A stretch of 64,000 nucleotides of DNA from Nocardioides lianchengensis (GTDB taxonomy: Bacteria; Actinomycetota; Actinomycetes; Propionibacteriales; Nocardioidaceae), in the NCBI RefSeq assembly GCF_900101465.1, contig NZ_FMZM01000016.1:62001-126000 (forward strand), read 5' to 3'. Shown here one piece after another: positions 19,001 to 26,389 of this stretch. The notes beneath the pieces are model-generated. The model saw nothing but the letters and a program-made list of their open reading frames with translations. It was not told where the DNA came from and ran no database searches. The first letter of the stretch is position 1. The number at the start of each line of letters is the position of its first letter. A program made the translations under genes and the position numbers.

Positions 19001-19240
19001 GTGACCGTCGAGCTGGCCCGCGCCACCGAGACCGAGAAGCGCTCCCAGCTGGACCGCGTGCACGCCTTCCAGGAGGCGCACCGCACCGAGGCGGAGGCGG
19101 CGATCGACCGCCTGAAGGCCGCCGCGACCTCCGGTGAGAACGTCTTCGCCGTCCTCATGGACGCCGCCCGCGTGTGCACCCTCGGTCAGGTCACCGAGGC
19201 GTTCTTCGAGGTCGGCGGCGCCTACCGCCGCAACGTCTGA
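16046..19240 (+). CDS. icmF: Fused isobutyryl-CoA mutase (IcmF)
   Basis: Adenosylcobalamin enzyme interconverting isobutyryl-CoA and n-butyryl-CoA, with a built-in G-protein chaperone. The 1064-residue chain has the three IcmF parts in order: B12-binding domain (about 10-140, with SLFDGHDASINIM and the Gly-rich VVGGGGGVIV), MeaB-like GTPase (about 190-430, Walker A GITGTGGSGKSS near 196), and the mutase barrel (about 520-1064, with YFPFTAGVFPFKR as in IcmF). The linker at residues 476-487 (GRVASASERIET) is encoded exactly by a copy of the dispersed 36-base repeat. Start ATG 16046. Confidence 0.95.
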   Translation: MTDLHVPQHPVRLVTASSLFDGHDASINIMRRIFQSQGCEVIHLGHNRSVQEVVDAALEEDAQGVAVSSYQGGHLEYFEYLVESLRAQGADHIKVVGGGGGVIVREEIERLRSSGVTIFSPEDGQRMGLVGMINSVVADCDFDLWSGKQVGADQVISGDRFAIARAITGAEGGRLPADMVAALRDAAAAHTTPVLGITGTGGSGKSSLTDELVRRFRVDQQDKLRVAVIAVDPTRRRGGGALLGDRIRMNSLDGDRVLFRSLATRGAHELPDHLDDVITVVKAAGFDLVVVETPGIGQGDAAIVPFVDASMYVMTPEFGAASQLEKIDMLDFADVVAINKFERRGAKDALRDVGRQLVRNREAFGQQPDDMPVFGTSAATFNDDGVTALYQHLRGVLSEKGLDFAEGALTPVDVRHSSGIRQVVPTERVRYLAEITETVRAYHAETEKLAAAARRAQAYRLVADDLDDAEDADLAGRVASASERIETHLPHTLREQIAGWPAVVESYSGDEQVVKVRDKELHTKLTRESLSGNRIPRVALPSYADHGELVRFWRRENLPGYFPFTAGVFPFKRDGEDPARMFAGEGDPARTNRRFKILSADGDAKRLSTAFDSVTLYGRDPDERPDIYGKVGTSGVSVATLDDMRVLYDGFDLLAPSTSVSMTINGPAPTVLAFFLNTVLDQARAAGVDDATALATVRGTVQADILKEDQGQNTCLFSTEFSLRCMADIQEWFIEQGVRNFYSVSISGYHIAEAGANPISQLAFTLANGFTYVEAYLARGMDIDDFAPNLSFFFSNGMDPEYSVIGRVARRIWAVAMRDKYGAGERSQKLKYHVQTSGRSLHAQEMDFNDIRTTLQALIAIYDNANSLHTNAYDEAVTTPTEDSVRRALAIQLIINREWGLAMNENPLQGSFIIDELTDLVEAAVLEEFDRINERGGVLGAMETGYQRGRIQDESMLYEHRKHDGTLPLIGVNTFLKKDAEGATPVTVELARATETEKRSQLDRVHAFQEAHRTEAEAAIDRLKAAATSGENVFAVLMDAARVCTLGQVTEAFFEVGGAYRRNV
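17471..17506 (+). repeat. 36-base dispersed element inside icmF
   Basis: GGTCGAGTAGCG ... GCGTATCGAGACC, read in frame without a stop because TAG is out of phase. The identical 36 bases occur in reverse orientation at 20860-20895. Confidence 0.9.
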
Positions 19241-19253
19241 CCCCACGCCCCGG

Positions 19254-19412
19254 GGTGATTGAGGAGCGCCCCGGTGGTTGAGGAGGGACGAAGTCCCGCG
19301 GTCCGGTGGTTGAGGAGGGACGAAGTCCCGCGGTCCGGTGGTTGAGGAGGGACGAAGTCCCGCGGTCCGGTGGTTGAGGAGGGACGAAGTCCCGTCTCGA
19401 AACCCCCGCAGC
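19254..19412 (+). repeat. Tandem array of the dispersed element, 32-base period
   Basis: After a partial copy at about 19254, four units start at 19271, 19303, 19335 and 19367 (CCGGTGGTTGAGGAGGGACG ...). Each has the small hairpin GGGAC-GAA-GTCCC; only the last continues to the CTCGAAACC end. There is no unique spacer between units. The rest of the gap to 19535 has no gene I can see. Confidence 0.9.
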
Positions 19413-19535
19413 CGACCCACCTACCTCTACCTCGATCGTGCCCACGCCCGGCTGAACGCCTTTCGAGGCTCACCCGCCAGCACGGCTTCGCACCTCAACC
19501 AGCGAACCGGCGGAATGGCCGGGGACCGACCCGGA

Positions 19536-19541
19536 TACCCT
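19536..19541 (+). promoter_or_regulatory. -10 element, leaderless
   Basis: TACCCT ends 7 bases before the GTG at 19549. Confidence 0.45.
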
Positions 19542-19548
19542 GCCGACC

Positions 19549-20043
19549 GTGAGCACCCTGCCGACGTACGACGACCTGGCCGCCCTCCCCGCCTACAGCG
19601 ACCGGCGCGTGCCGGTGGCGTTCGAGGACATCAACGGCCACATGAACGTGAAGCACTACATCGGGATCGCCAGCGAGGGGCTCGACGAGGCGCTCACCGA
19701 GGTCGGCATCCCGACCAACTGGGCCGACAAGGGCTTCGCGGTCTTCTCCGCCGAGCACCACCTGACCTACGTCAACGAGCTGCTGACCGGGGACAACGTC
19801 TCGGTGCGGGTGCGGCTGATCGGGCGCTCGGAGCGGGCGATCCACGTGGTCGTCTACCTGCTCGACGACACCCGCAAGCAGCTCAGCTACGTGATGGAGG
19901 AGATCTTCCTCCACATCGACATGACCACCCGCAAGACGTCGCCGTGGCCCGAGGACGTGGCCACCAAGGTCGACGCCCGGGTCGCCGAGCACGCGGACCT
20001 GCCCTTCGAGCCGGCCCTGTCGGGGACCATCAGCCTGCGGTGA
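19549..20043 (+). CDS. Hotdog-fold thioesterase family protein
   Basis: A 164-residue single hotdog domain (4HBT-like). The catalytic-region signature FEDINGHMNVKHYIG (residues about 25-39) has the Asp and the HMN motif typical of acyl-CoA thioesterases. Probably cytoplasmic and acting on an acyl-CoA; substrate unknown. The GTG start fits a leaderless promoter. Its TGA overlaps the GTG of the next gene, so the two are translationally coupled, although they have no obvious shared pathway. Confidence 0.85.
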   Translation: MSTLPTYDDLAALPAYSDRRVPVAFEDINGHMNVKHYIGIASEGLDEALTEVGIPTNWADKGFAVFSAEHHLTYVNELLTGDNVSVRVRLIGRSERAIHVVVYLLDDTRKQLSYVMEEIFLHIDMTTRKTSPWPEDVATKVDARVAEHADLPFEPALSGTISLR

Positions 20044-20750
20044 CCCTCGACCGGGTGATCTCGCTGGTGCCCTCGATCACCGAGGCGCTCGCCAGCGTCC
20101 GCCCGGACGCGCTCGTCGGGGCGACCGACTGGTGCACCCACCCCGCGGACCTCGTCGTACGACGGGTCCGCGGGACCAAGAACCCCGACCTCGCGGCGAT
20201 CCGCGACCTCGCCCCCGACCTGGTGGTCGTCAACCGCGAGGAGAACCGGGAGCTCGACGTACGGCGCCTGCGCGAGGCCGGCGTACGCGTCCACGTCACG
20301 GTGATCGAGACGGTGCCGCAGGCGGTCGAGGCGTTCGAGGAGCTCTTCGACGACGTCCTCGGCTGGGCGCGACCGGAGTGGCTGGCGACCGCCCGCGACC
20401 TCTGGTGCGGGCCGCTGCCGCCGGTGCGTCGCCGGGCGGCGATCCCGATCTGGCGCGACCCGTGGATGGTGGTCGGCGCGCGCACCTTCACCGGCGACCT
20501 GGCCCGACGCCTCGGGCTCGAGAACGTCTTCGCCGACTCCCCCGACCGCTACCCCCACGTCTTCGTCGCCGACATCGAGGCGGCCGGGCCGGACGTCGTA
20601 CTGCTGCCCGACGAGCCCTACGTCTTCACCGCCGACGACGGCCCGGAGGCCTTCACCACCCCCACCGAGCTGGTCAGCGGTCGGCTGCTGACCTGGTACG
20701 GCCCCTCCCTCATCGAGGCCCACCGCTCGCTGAGCTCGTCGGTCGAGTAG
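20040..20750 (+). CDS. BtuF-like helical-backbone metal/cobalamin receptor domain protein
   Basis: A 236-residue protein of the periplasmic-binding-protein type III fold: ISLVPSITEAL at the start, TDWCTHP, PDLVVVNREENR, and PHVFVADIEAAGPDVVLLPDEPY in the second lobe. No signal peptide or lipobox is visible and no BtuCD genes are near, so it may be a cytoplasmic ligand-binding homologue rather than a transporter part. The GTG start overlaps the thioesterase stop. The last codons (Ser-Val-Glu-stop) come from a dispersed element whose GGTCGAGTAG supplies the TAG. Confidence 0.82.
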   Translation: MTLDRVISLVPSITEALASVRPDALVGATDWCTHPADLVVRRVRGTKNPDLAAIRDLAPDLVVVNREENRELDVRRLREAGVRVHVTVIETVPQAVEAFEELFDDVLGWARPEWLATARDLWCGPLPPVRRRAAIPIWRDPWMVVGARTFTGDLARRLGLENVFADSPDRYPHVFVADIEAAGPDVVLLPDEPYVFTADDGPEAFTTPTELVSGRLLTWYGPSLIEAHRSLSSSVE

Positions 20751-20895
20751 CCGCCCACCGCTCGTCGCTCGAGTAGCCGATCGCCGCTCGCTGGTCGAGT
20801 AGCCGCTCGCTGGTCGAGTAGCCGCCGAGGAACGAGGCGGCGTATCGAGACCCACCAGCGGTCTCGATACGCTCGCTGGCGCTCGCTACTCGACC
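20740..20895. repeat. Cluster of dispersed elements between convergent genes
   Basis: Several partial copies of GGTCGAGTAG, one longer copy ending TATCGAGACCC at about 20853, and an inverted 36-base copy at 20860-20895 identical to that inside icmF. The outer copies provide the stop codons of both flanking convergent genes. Confidence 0.9.
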
Positions 20896-21926
20896 GACGA
20901 AGGCGGGACCAACCCCAGGTCCCGGAGCGCGGCCACCATCGTCGCCGTGTCGGGCGCGAGCACGAACGGGACGTCCTGGTCCCAGCCGTCGGTGACCGCC
21001 TCGACCCGCCCGTCCCCCGGGTCGAGACGCACCTCGCGGATGCAGACCGCGAGGATCCGGCCGGGGTGCCGGCGGACCGTCTCGGCGTAGATCTGCGGGT
21101 CGTGCTCGGCGGAGTCGCCGACCAGCACGAACCGCAGGTGGGGGTGGAGGCCGAGCACCTCCTCGATCCGCTCGCGCTTATGGCCCCCGGCCACCAGGTC
21201 GCGCAGCAGCACCGGCCCCGTCGGGAAGCCGCGGTGGGCGAGGAAGCCGAGCAGGAAGTCGTGCAGGTTCCACGGGCTCGAGGAGACGTAGAAGAACGGG
21301 TTCCGGTCGTCGGGCCGGGCCAGCGCGCGGTAGAGCTCGGGCGCCCCGTCGAAGGTGGTCCGGGTGAGCGCGGACCCGGTCAGCGTCTGCCGGATCATCG
21401 TCCAGGTCCGCTGCACGCCGGTCACCAGGATCGTGTCGTCGACGTCGGAGAGCACCCCCAGCTCGGCCCGCTCGTCGCTGACCCGCACCAGCACCCGCGC
21501 GGTCGCCTCACGGATCCCGCGGTACGGCGCCGCGAGCCGGATCGTCCCCTCCGACCACGGCGCGCTCAGCTCGCAGCCGCTCAGCTCCACGCGGAAGTAG
21601 CCGTCGTCGTCGGTGACCGCCTCGGCCTCCGCGCCGCCCACCTCGACCCGCAGGTGCACCCCCGGGAGCTCGCTGGTCACGAAGCCGGCCACGCTGCGTC
21701 GTACCGCCGCCCACGGGGTCTCGCCGTCGATCGTCTCGGCCGGCTCCGGGTCGTCGAGGACCCGGCCGCGGACGACGACGCGGCCAGTCCCCTGCTGGTC
21801 GGCGCTGCCGTGGCCGACGTACGCCACGATCCGGAAATGGGCCGGGACCTTGTCGCCCCACCGCGACCGGAGCAGCGAGTCCCACCGCCGCTCGAGGCGG
21901 CCCAGGACGAGGCGTGCACGGCTCAT
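20886..21926 (-). CDS. App1-like phosphatase domain protein (DUF2183)
   Basis: A 346-residue protein with the HAD-like App1 domain: DVDDTI near residue 160 holds the nucleophile Asp, then FFYVSSSPWNLHDF and VLVGDSAEHDP carry motifs II and III. The yeast relative App1 is a phosphatidate phosphatase; bacterial members are little characterised. The N-terminal 150 residues form a beta-rich domain. No signal peptide. It ends Pro-Ser-Ser-Val-Glu-stop, and this end is encoded by a dispersed repeat. Confidence 0.87.
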   Translation of the reverse strand: MSRARLVLGRLERRWDSLLRSRWGDKVPAHFRIVAYVGHGSADQQGTGRVVVRGRVLDDPEPAETIDGETPWAAVRRSVAGFVTSELPGVHLRVEVGGAEAEAVTDDDGYFRVELSGCELSAPWSEGTIRLAAPYRGIREATARVLVRVSDERAELGVLSDVDDTILVTGVQRTWTMIRQTLTGSALTRTTFDGAPELYRALARPDDRNPFFYVSSSPWNLHDFLLGFLAHRGFPTGPVLLRDLVAGGHKRERIEEVLGLHPHLRFVLVGDSAEHDPQIYAETVRRHPGRILAVCIREVRLDPGDGRVEAVTDGWDQDVPFVLAPDTATMVAALRDLGLVPPSSVE

Positions 21927-21933
21927 GCCCCGG

Positions 21934-21939
21934 AGGCTA
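21934..21939 (-). promoter_or_regulatory. -10 element, leaderless
   Basis: TAGCCT on the minus strand ends 7 bases before the ATG at 21926. Confidence 0.5.
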
Positions 21940-21961
21940 CCCAGGCCCGAGGGCGCGCTGT

Positions 21962-22019
21962 GGGGGCGAACGAGCGGCCGGACCCGCCCTCAGGAGGGAC
22001 GGCGGTCACGTTCGCCCCC
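21962..22019. terminator. Long stem-loop downstream of the enoyl-CoA hydratase gene
   Basis: GGGGGCGAACG (21962-21972) pairs exactly with CGTTCGCCCCC (22009-22019); the loop holds a smaller CCTC/GAGG stem. It lies just after the minus-strand stop at 22045 and before the next gene's promoter. Confidence 0.6.
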
Positions 22020-22044
22020 GTGGGGCGCCCTGGTCCCGGGCTAC

Positions 22045-22818
22045 TCACCGGAAGGCGGGCCTCTCCTTGGCCAGGAACGCCCGCACCCCCTCGGCGAAGT
22101 CGGGTCCGGTGTAGACGTCGCGGAGCACCGCCTCGTCGTCGCGCGGGGACGCCTCGGCGACCTGCGCTCGGGCGTGGAGCTGGGCCTTCGTGGTGCGCAG
22201 GGTGACCCCGGAGGCGGCCCGGATCCCGTCGACGAGCCCGGCCAGCTCGCCGTCCAGGTCCTCGACGACCCCGAGCAGCGCGCCCACGGCGTAGGCGCGA
22301 TCGGCGTCGACGAGGCGCGAGGCCAGCAGCATCTCGCGGGTCAGCGACTCCCCGAAGACGGCGGCGGTGCGGTAGACGATCGAGGCGGAGAGGGCGTTGC
22401 CGAGGGTGCGCGCGATCGGGTAGCCGAACCGGCTGCCGGGGGTGGCGACGCGCAGGTCGCAGTGCGACGCGACCGCCAGCCCGCCGCCCACGCAGACCCC
22501 GTCGACCGCGGCGACCGTGACCTGCGGCAGCGCGAACAGCGCCTCCAGCAGCTCCCGGATCCAGCCCTCGTAGGCCACCGCGTCGGCGTCCACGAAGTCG
22601 CTGATCTCGTTGCCCGCGGCGAAGGCCTTGCCGCCCGCCCCGCGCAGCACCAACACCCGTACGCCGGCATCCGTCCGCAGCTCGTCGCACAGCTCGCGGA
22701 GACCGGCGTACATGGCCCGGGTGAAGGCGTTGCGGCGCTCGGGGCGGTTGAACGTCACCTCGACCACGCCGTCGGACCGGCGCACCAGCAGCTCGTCGCT
22801 CACCCTCTGCTCAGTCAT
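22045..22818 (-). CDS. Enoyl-CoA hydratase/isomerase family protein
   Basis: A 257-residue crotonase-fold protein acting on acyl-CoA substrates in the cytoplasm. RPERRNAFTRAMY near residue 25, the oxyanion-hole segment GGKAFAAGNEISDF and the second AVDGVCVGGGLAVASHCDLRV (about 100-120) are intact. The usual second catalytic Glu position is not clear, so isomerase or hydrolase activity is possible. It overlaps the upstream rhomboid gene by 8 bases yet has its own leaderless -10 (22825-22830). Confidence 0.9.
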   Translation of the reverse strand: MTEQRVSDELLVRRSDGVVEVTFNRPERRNAFTRAMYAGLRELCDELRTDAGVRVLVLRGAGGKAFAAGNEISDFVDADAVAYEGWIRELLEALFALPQVTVAAVDGVCVGGGLAVASHCDLRVATPGSRFGYPIARTLGNALSASIVYRTAAVFGESLTREMLLASRLVDADRAYAVGALLGVVEDLDGELAGLVDGIRAASGVTLRTTKAQLHARAQVAEASPRDDEAVLRDVYTGPDFAEGVRAFLAKERPAFR

Positions 22819-23392
22819 GCCGGGAGGCTACCGATCGGTCCGGCCGCAGCACCCAGGCGGCGACCACGCCGCCGACCGCCCCGAACAGGTGCCCCTGCCA
22901 GGACACCCCCGGATCACCCGGGAGCACGCCCCAGAGCAGCCCGCCCCAGATCACCAGCACCCCCAGGCCGATCAGCACCTCGGCCAGGCTCCGGTTGAGG
23001 ACACCGCGGACCAGCAGGTAGGTCATCCAGCCGAAGATCAGCACGGACGCCCCGATGTGGACGGTGTACGACGGCGCCACGAGCCAGGTGCCGAGCCCGC
23101 CGACGACCCAGATCACGCCGGTCGCGGCGAGGCCGCGGGCGATCCCGGTCGCGAGCACCAGGAAACCCAGCACCACGACCGGCACCGTGTTGGCCTCCAG
23201 GTGACCCCAGCCTCCGTGCAGCAGCGGCGCGAAGGCGATCCCGAGCAACCCCTCGGCGTCGCGGGGCCGGACGCCGTACTGGTCGAGGCGGTGGTCGGCG
23301 ACCGAGTCGACGATCTCGAGCACCCACAGCACCACCACGAACCCGCCCACCAGCCCGATCGCCTGCTGCCAGACCGGCCTCCGCGTCTCCAT
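22811..23392 (-). CDS. Rhomboid-family intramembrane serine protease
   Basis: A 193-residue protein with six membrane helices, cleaving membrane-protein substrates within the bilayer. The His/Asn helix is seen in GGWGHLEANT, the catalytic Ser in HIGASVLIFGW and the catalytic His in WQGHLFGAVGG. The usual GxSG is GASV here, so the Gly after the Ser is replaced; activity is probable but not certain. The start is the ATG at 23392, preceded by a weak -10 CAGGGT at 6 bases. Confidence 0.87.
   Translation of the reverse strand: METRRPVWQQAIGLVGGFVVVLWVLEIVDSVADHRLDQYGVRPRDAEGLLGIAFAPLLHGGWGHLEANTVPVVVLGFLVLATGIARGLAATGVIWVVGGLGTWLVAPSYTVHIGASVLIFGWMTYLLVRGVLNRSLAEVLIGLGVLVIWGGLLWGVLPGDPGVSWQGHLFGAVGGVVAAWVLRPDRSVASRHD
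22825..22830 (-). promoter_or_regulatory. -10 element inside the rhomboid 3' end
   Basis: TAGCCT (minus strand) ends 6 bases before the enoyl-CoA hydratase ATG at 22818, giving that gene a leaderless promoter inside the upstream coding region. Confidence 0.5.
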
Positions 23393-23414
23393 CCCCCCAC
23401 CCTGCCAGCCCCAC

Positions 23415-23476
23415 CCGGTGGTCGAGCAACGCTGGTCGAGCAGGAAGGCGTGCTAGCGCCTGACGTTGTCGAGACC
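23415..23476 (+). repeat. Left inverted repeat flanking the GIY-YIG gene
   Basis: A partial copy is followed by a 43-base element at 23434-23476 (GGTCGAGCAGGAAGGCG ... TGTCGAGACC). It matches the reverse complement of 23887-23929 at 39 of 43 positions. The rest of the gap to 23557 shows no other gene. Confidence 0.9.
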
Positions 23477-23557
23477 CGGTGACCCGACAAGCGACCTCGT
23501 CCACAGACGCACACACGACCCATGGCGCTCGATCGATGCTTCGCCCAGGGTGAGCCC

Positions 23558-23857
23558 ATGGCCTGGCCCTACATCCTCGAGTGCGCCGACACGTCCTTCT
23601 ACGTCGGCAGCACCGTCGATCTCGAGCGTCGACTCACGCAGCACAGCTCGGGAGAAGGAGCCGCCTACACGCGTCCTCGGCGCCGCCGCCCTGTCCGGCT
23701 GGTGTGGAGCGTCGAGATGGCCCGGATCGATGACGCCTTCGCGCTGGAGAAGCAGATCCAGAACTGGGGTCGCGCCAAACGGATCGCGTTGATCGAGGGG
23801 CGGCTCAGCGACCTGCCCATGCTGGCGCGAGGTCGGGACCGGGGCCCGCAGGGTTGA
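23558..23857 (+). CDS. Small GIY-YIG endonuclease domain protein, flanked by inverted repeats
   Basis: A 99-residue stand-alone GIY-YIG domain. The motif is spread over WPYILECAD and FYVGST; the catalytic Arg lies in DLERRL, and the Glu and Asn in FALEKQIQNW. Relatives are small UPF0213-type nucleases of mostly unknown role; the fold belongs to DNA-cleaving enzymes of homing endonucleases and some transposons. The ATG at 23558 is preferred (AGGG 7 bases upstream) over 23522 because the domain begins there. It is bracketed by 43-base inverted copies of the dispersed repeat, a layout that recalls REP-associated transposase genes. Confidence 0.88.
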   Translation: MAWPYILECADTSFYVGSTVDLERRLTQHSSGEGAAYTRPRRRRPVRLVWSVEMARIDDAFALEKQIQNWGRAKRIALIEGRLSDLPMLARGRDRGPQG

Positions 23858-23886
23858 GCCGGTCGAGGTTGCCTGTCGGCTGCGGG

Positions 23887-23965
23887 GGTCTCGACACCGT
23901 CAGGCGCCAGAGCGCCTTCCTGCTCGACCACCGGCGGTCGTCCATCGCTGCTCGACCACCGGGCG
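23887..23965 (-). repeat. Right inverted repeat flanking the GIY-YIG gene
   Basis: The 43-base element 23887-23929 (GGTCTCGACACCG ... CTGCTCGACC) is the inverted partner of 23434-23476. A further partial copy (GCTCGACCACCGG) follows near 23950, just before the end of cydB. Confidence 0.9.
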
Positions 23966-23968
23966 TGG

Positions 23969-24976
23969 CTAGTGGTCCGGCCTCGTCCACGCCTCGGTCT
24001 GGGTGAGCCGGTAGAGGTAGGCGAGCGAGGGGAGCACCAGGGCGGCGGCGATGGCGGCGGCGATCAGGACCCCCTGCAGCGTGGCCCGGGCACCGGCGGC
24101 GTCGGCGATGGTGACCTCGTCGACGAGCAGCCAGGGGTACTGCGCGACGCCCCAGCCGAGGACGACGGCGGCGACGGCGAGCAGGGCGGCGGGGCGGGCC
24201 AGGGCGAAGCGGCGGGTCCAGAGCAGCCAGAGGGTGGCGGCGCCGGCGAGGAAGGACAGCACGATCAGCGGTGCGGCCCGGGTCTCGAGGCCGTCGGCGA
24301 GGGTCGGGGCGTCGCGCTCCAGCGGGACCAGCGCGGCGAAGACGACGGCCCCCGTGACCAGGCCGACGGACAGGGTGCGCAGCCGCAGCGTCGCGGCGAG
24401 CCCCGCGGAGCCGGCGCGGGCGGCGTCGGCGGTCAGGAAGACGCCGGCGAGGAAGGCACAGGTCCCGACGGCGATCACGCCGCCGAAGATCGAGGTGGGG
24501 TTCACCCAGGACCCGATCAGCTCACCCCGGCCCGACGCCGGCACCCGCCCGGACGCGATCGCCCCGGCGATGGTGCCGAAGAAGAACGGCGTGACGACCG
24601 ACGACAGCGCGAAGACGACGCCGAAGAAGCGGGCCTGGCCGAGCGTCTCGGCGTACTTGCGGAACGCGAAGCTCGCGCCCCGCAGCACGATCCCGAACAG
24701 CGCCAGGAACATCGGCAGGATCAGCGTCTCCATCGCCGCCGCGAAGGCCTCGGGGAACGCCGTCCACCAGGTCACCAGCACGTAGATCAGCCAGACGTGG
24801 TTGGCCTCCCACACCGGGCCGATGCTCCGGTCGACCTGGGTGCGCAGCTCGGCGCCGCGCTCGGAGCCCCCGGCGGTCAGGTCGAAGAAGCCCGAGCCGA
24901 AGTCGGCGCCGCCGAACAGGGCGTAGACGACGACCCCGACGAACATCGCGGCCGCGACCGCCATCTCGAGGGTCAC
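23969..24976 (-). CDS. cydB: Cytochrome bd oxidase subunit II
   Basis: Membrane subunit of the bd-type quinol:O2 oxidoreductase, 335 residues, eight to nine helices. The N-terminus (VYALFGGADFGSGFFDL), SIGPVWEANHVWLIYVLVTWW near residue 55 and FRKYAE are characteristic of CydB. The GTG at 24976 overlaps the cydA stop by four bases (GTGA). Works with CydA in low-oxygen respiration; no cydDC assembly genes are in the window. Confidence 0.95.
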   Translation of the reverse strand: MTLEMAVAAAMFVGVVVYALFGGADFGSGFFDLTAGGSERGAELRTQVDRSIGPVWEANHVWLIYVLVTWWTAFPEAFAAAMETLILPMFLALFGIVLRGASFAFRKYAETLGQARFFGVVFALSSVVTPFFFGTIAGAIASGRVPASGRGELIGSWVNPTSIFGGVIAVGTCAFLAGVFLTADAARAGSAGLAATLRLRTLSVGLVTGAVVFAALVPLERDAPTLADGLETRAAPLIVLSFLAGAATLWLLWTRRFALARPAALLAVAAVVLGWGVAQYPWLLVDEVTIADAAGARATLQGVLIAAAIAAALVLPSLAYLYRLTQTEAWTRPDH

Positions 24977-26382
24977 GACGGCTTCTCCGACGACGCGAGC
25001 GTCTCCACGCGGGGCCCGTACGGCGAGGGCAGGTCCTGCTCGCCCGCCCGCCACCGGCGGGCCATCGACCGGATCACGATGGTCGCCCCGACGGTCATCA
25101 GCGCGTAGACGACGGTCGTGATGCCGAGCAGCCACCACAGCCCGGAGTTGTTCCCGGCGGCCTCGGGGGTCCGCATGATCCCGTAGACGATCCACGGCTG
25201 CCGGCCCACCTCGGTGGCGATCCAGCCGGCCTCCAGCGCGACCACGGCGAGCACGCCGGTGATGGACACGAACCTCAGGAACAGCCGCCTCTCGAGCAGG
25301 TCGTGCCCCCGCCACCGCGCGACCCAGAAGATGACCACCGCGAGGGCCAGCAGGGTGCCGATGCCGACCATCGACTGGAACGCCAGGTGCGTCATGTTGA
25401 TCGGCGGCTGGTCCTCGACCGGGATGGTGTCGAGGCCCTGGACCGGCTTCGTGAACGAGTTCCGGGCGAAGAGCGAGCCCAGGTAGGGGATGTCGATCGA
25501 GTAGCGGACGACGCCGTCGATCAGCACCCCGCCGATCCGCAGCGGGGAGGCGCCGGAGTCGGTCTCGGTGGCCAGCTCGAACGCCGCCAACTTGGCCGGC
25601 TGGGTCTCCGCGAGCCGCGACCCGAGCAGGTGGCCGACCACCGGCTGCAGAACGGCGGAGACGCTCGCGAACCCGAACGGCACCAGGAACCCGAGCCGGT
25701 GGTAGCGGTCGCGCCGGCCCTTCAGCAGGCCGACGGCGTACACCGCGGCGACCGAGAAGCCGGCCACCATGTAGGCCGCGACCCACATGTGCAGGAACTG
25801 CCAGAACGCGTTCGGGTTGAACAGCACCGCCCACGGGTCGATGTTCGTGACCTCGCCGTTCACGAGGTCGAACCCGACGGGGGCGTTCATCCAGGCGTTG
25901 ACCGTGAGGATGCAGTAGGTGCCGACGACCCCGGTGATCGCAATCGGCAGCACGAACCACAGGTGCCGGCGCGGGTCGATGCGTCCCCAGCCGTAGAGGT
26001 AGATGCCGAGGAAGATCGCCTCCAGGAAGAAGGCCAGCCCCTCGAAGGCGAACGAGAGGCCGACAACGTCGCCGTACGTCCCCATCAGGCCGGGCCACAG
26101 CAGGCCCATCTGGAAGGCCAGCGCGGTGCCGGACACCACGCCGATCGCGAACAGCACCGCCGAGACCTTGGCCCACCGGTGCGCGAGCAGCAGGGCCGTG
26201 TCGTCGCCGCGCCGGACGCCGCGCCAGTGCATCCAGAAGATCATCGCCGGCAGCGCGACGCCGAAGCAGGCGAGCACGATGTGCCAGCCCAGGGACAGCG
26301 CCATCTGCTGCCGGGCGGGCATCAGCCCCGCGGGGTCGAGGTCCGAGGTGAGCGCGGTGATCAGGAGGTCAGGCGTGGCCAC
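24973..26382 (-). CDS. cydA: Cytochrome bd oxidase subunit I
   Basis: Haem-bearing subunit of the bd quinol oxidase, 469 residues, nine helices. The haem b595-ligand segment (ARQQMALSLGWHI, His near residue 33), the central haem b558 region and GRQPWIVYGIMRTPEA near the end fit CydA. GTG 26382 follows a leaderless -10 TACCGT. Expression is probably controlled by Rex through the site at 26423-26440, so it would rise when NADH accumulates. Confidence 0.95.
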   Translation of the reverse strand: MATPDLLITALTSDLDPAGLMPARQQMALSLGWHIVLACFGVALPAMIFWMHWRGVRRGDDTALLLAHRWAKVSAVLFAIGVVSGTALAFQMGLLWPGLMGTYGDVVGLSFAFEGLAFFLEAIFLGIYLYGWGRIDPRRHLWFVLPIAITGVVGTYCILTVNAWMNAPVGFDLVNGEVTNIDPWAVLFNPNAFWQFLHMWVAAYMVAGFSVAAVYAVGLLKGRRDRYHRLGFLVPFGFASVSAVLQPVVGHLLGSRLAETQPAKLAAFELATETDSGASPLRIGGVLIDGVVRYSIDIPYLGSLFARNSFTKPVQGLDTIPVEDQPPINMTHLAFQSMVGIGTLLALAVVIFWVARWRGHDLLERRLFLRFVSITGVLAVVALEAGWIATEVGRQPWIVYGIMRTPEAAGNNSGLWWLLGITTVVYALMTVGATIVIRSMARRWRAGEQDLPSPYGPRVETLASSEKPS

Positions 26383-26389
26383 GCTCTTG

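Noticed and set aside
19271..19412. CRISPR-like array
   Set aside because: Units follow each other with no unique spacers and the unit occurs singly elsewhere; it is a tandem of the dispersed element and no cas genes are near.
14081..19420. 1779-codon minus-strand frame
   Set aside because: Only its last 440 codons (the MFS transporter from 15403) are real; the rest is antisense to icmF and the MarR gene and lacks protein-like features.
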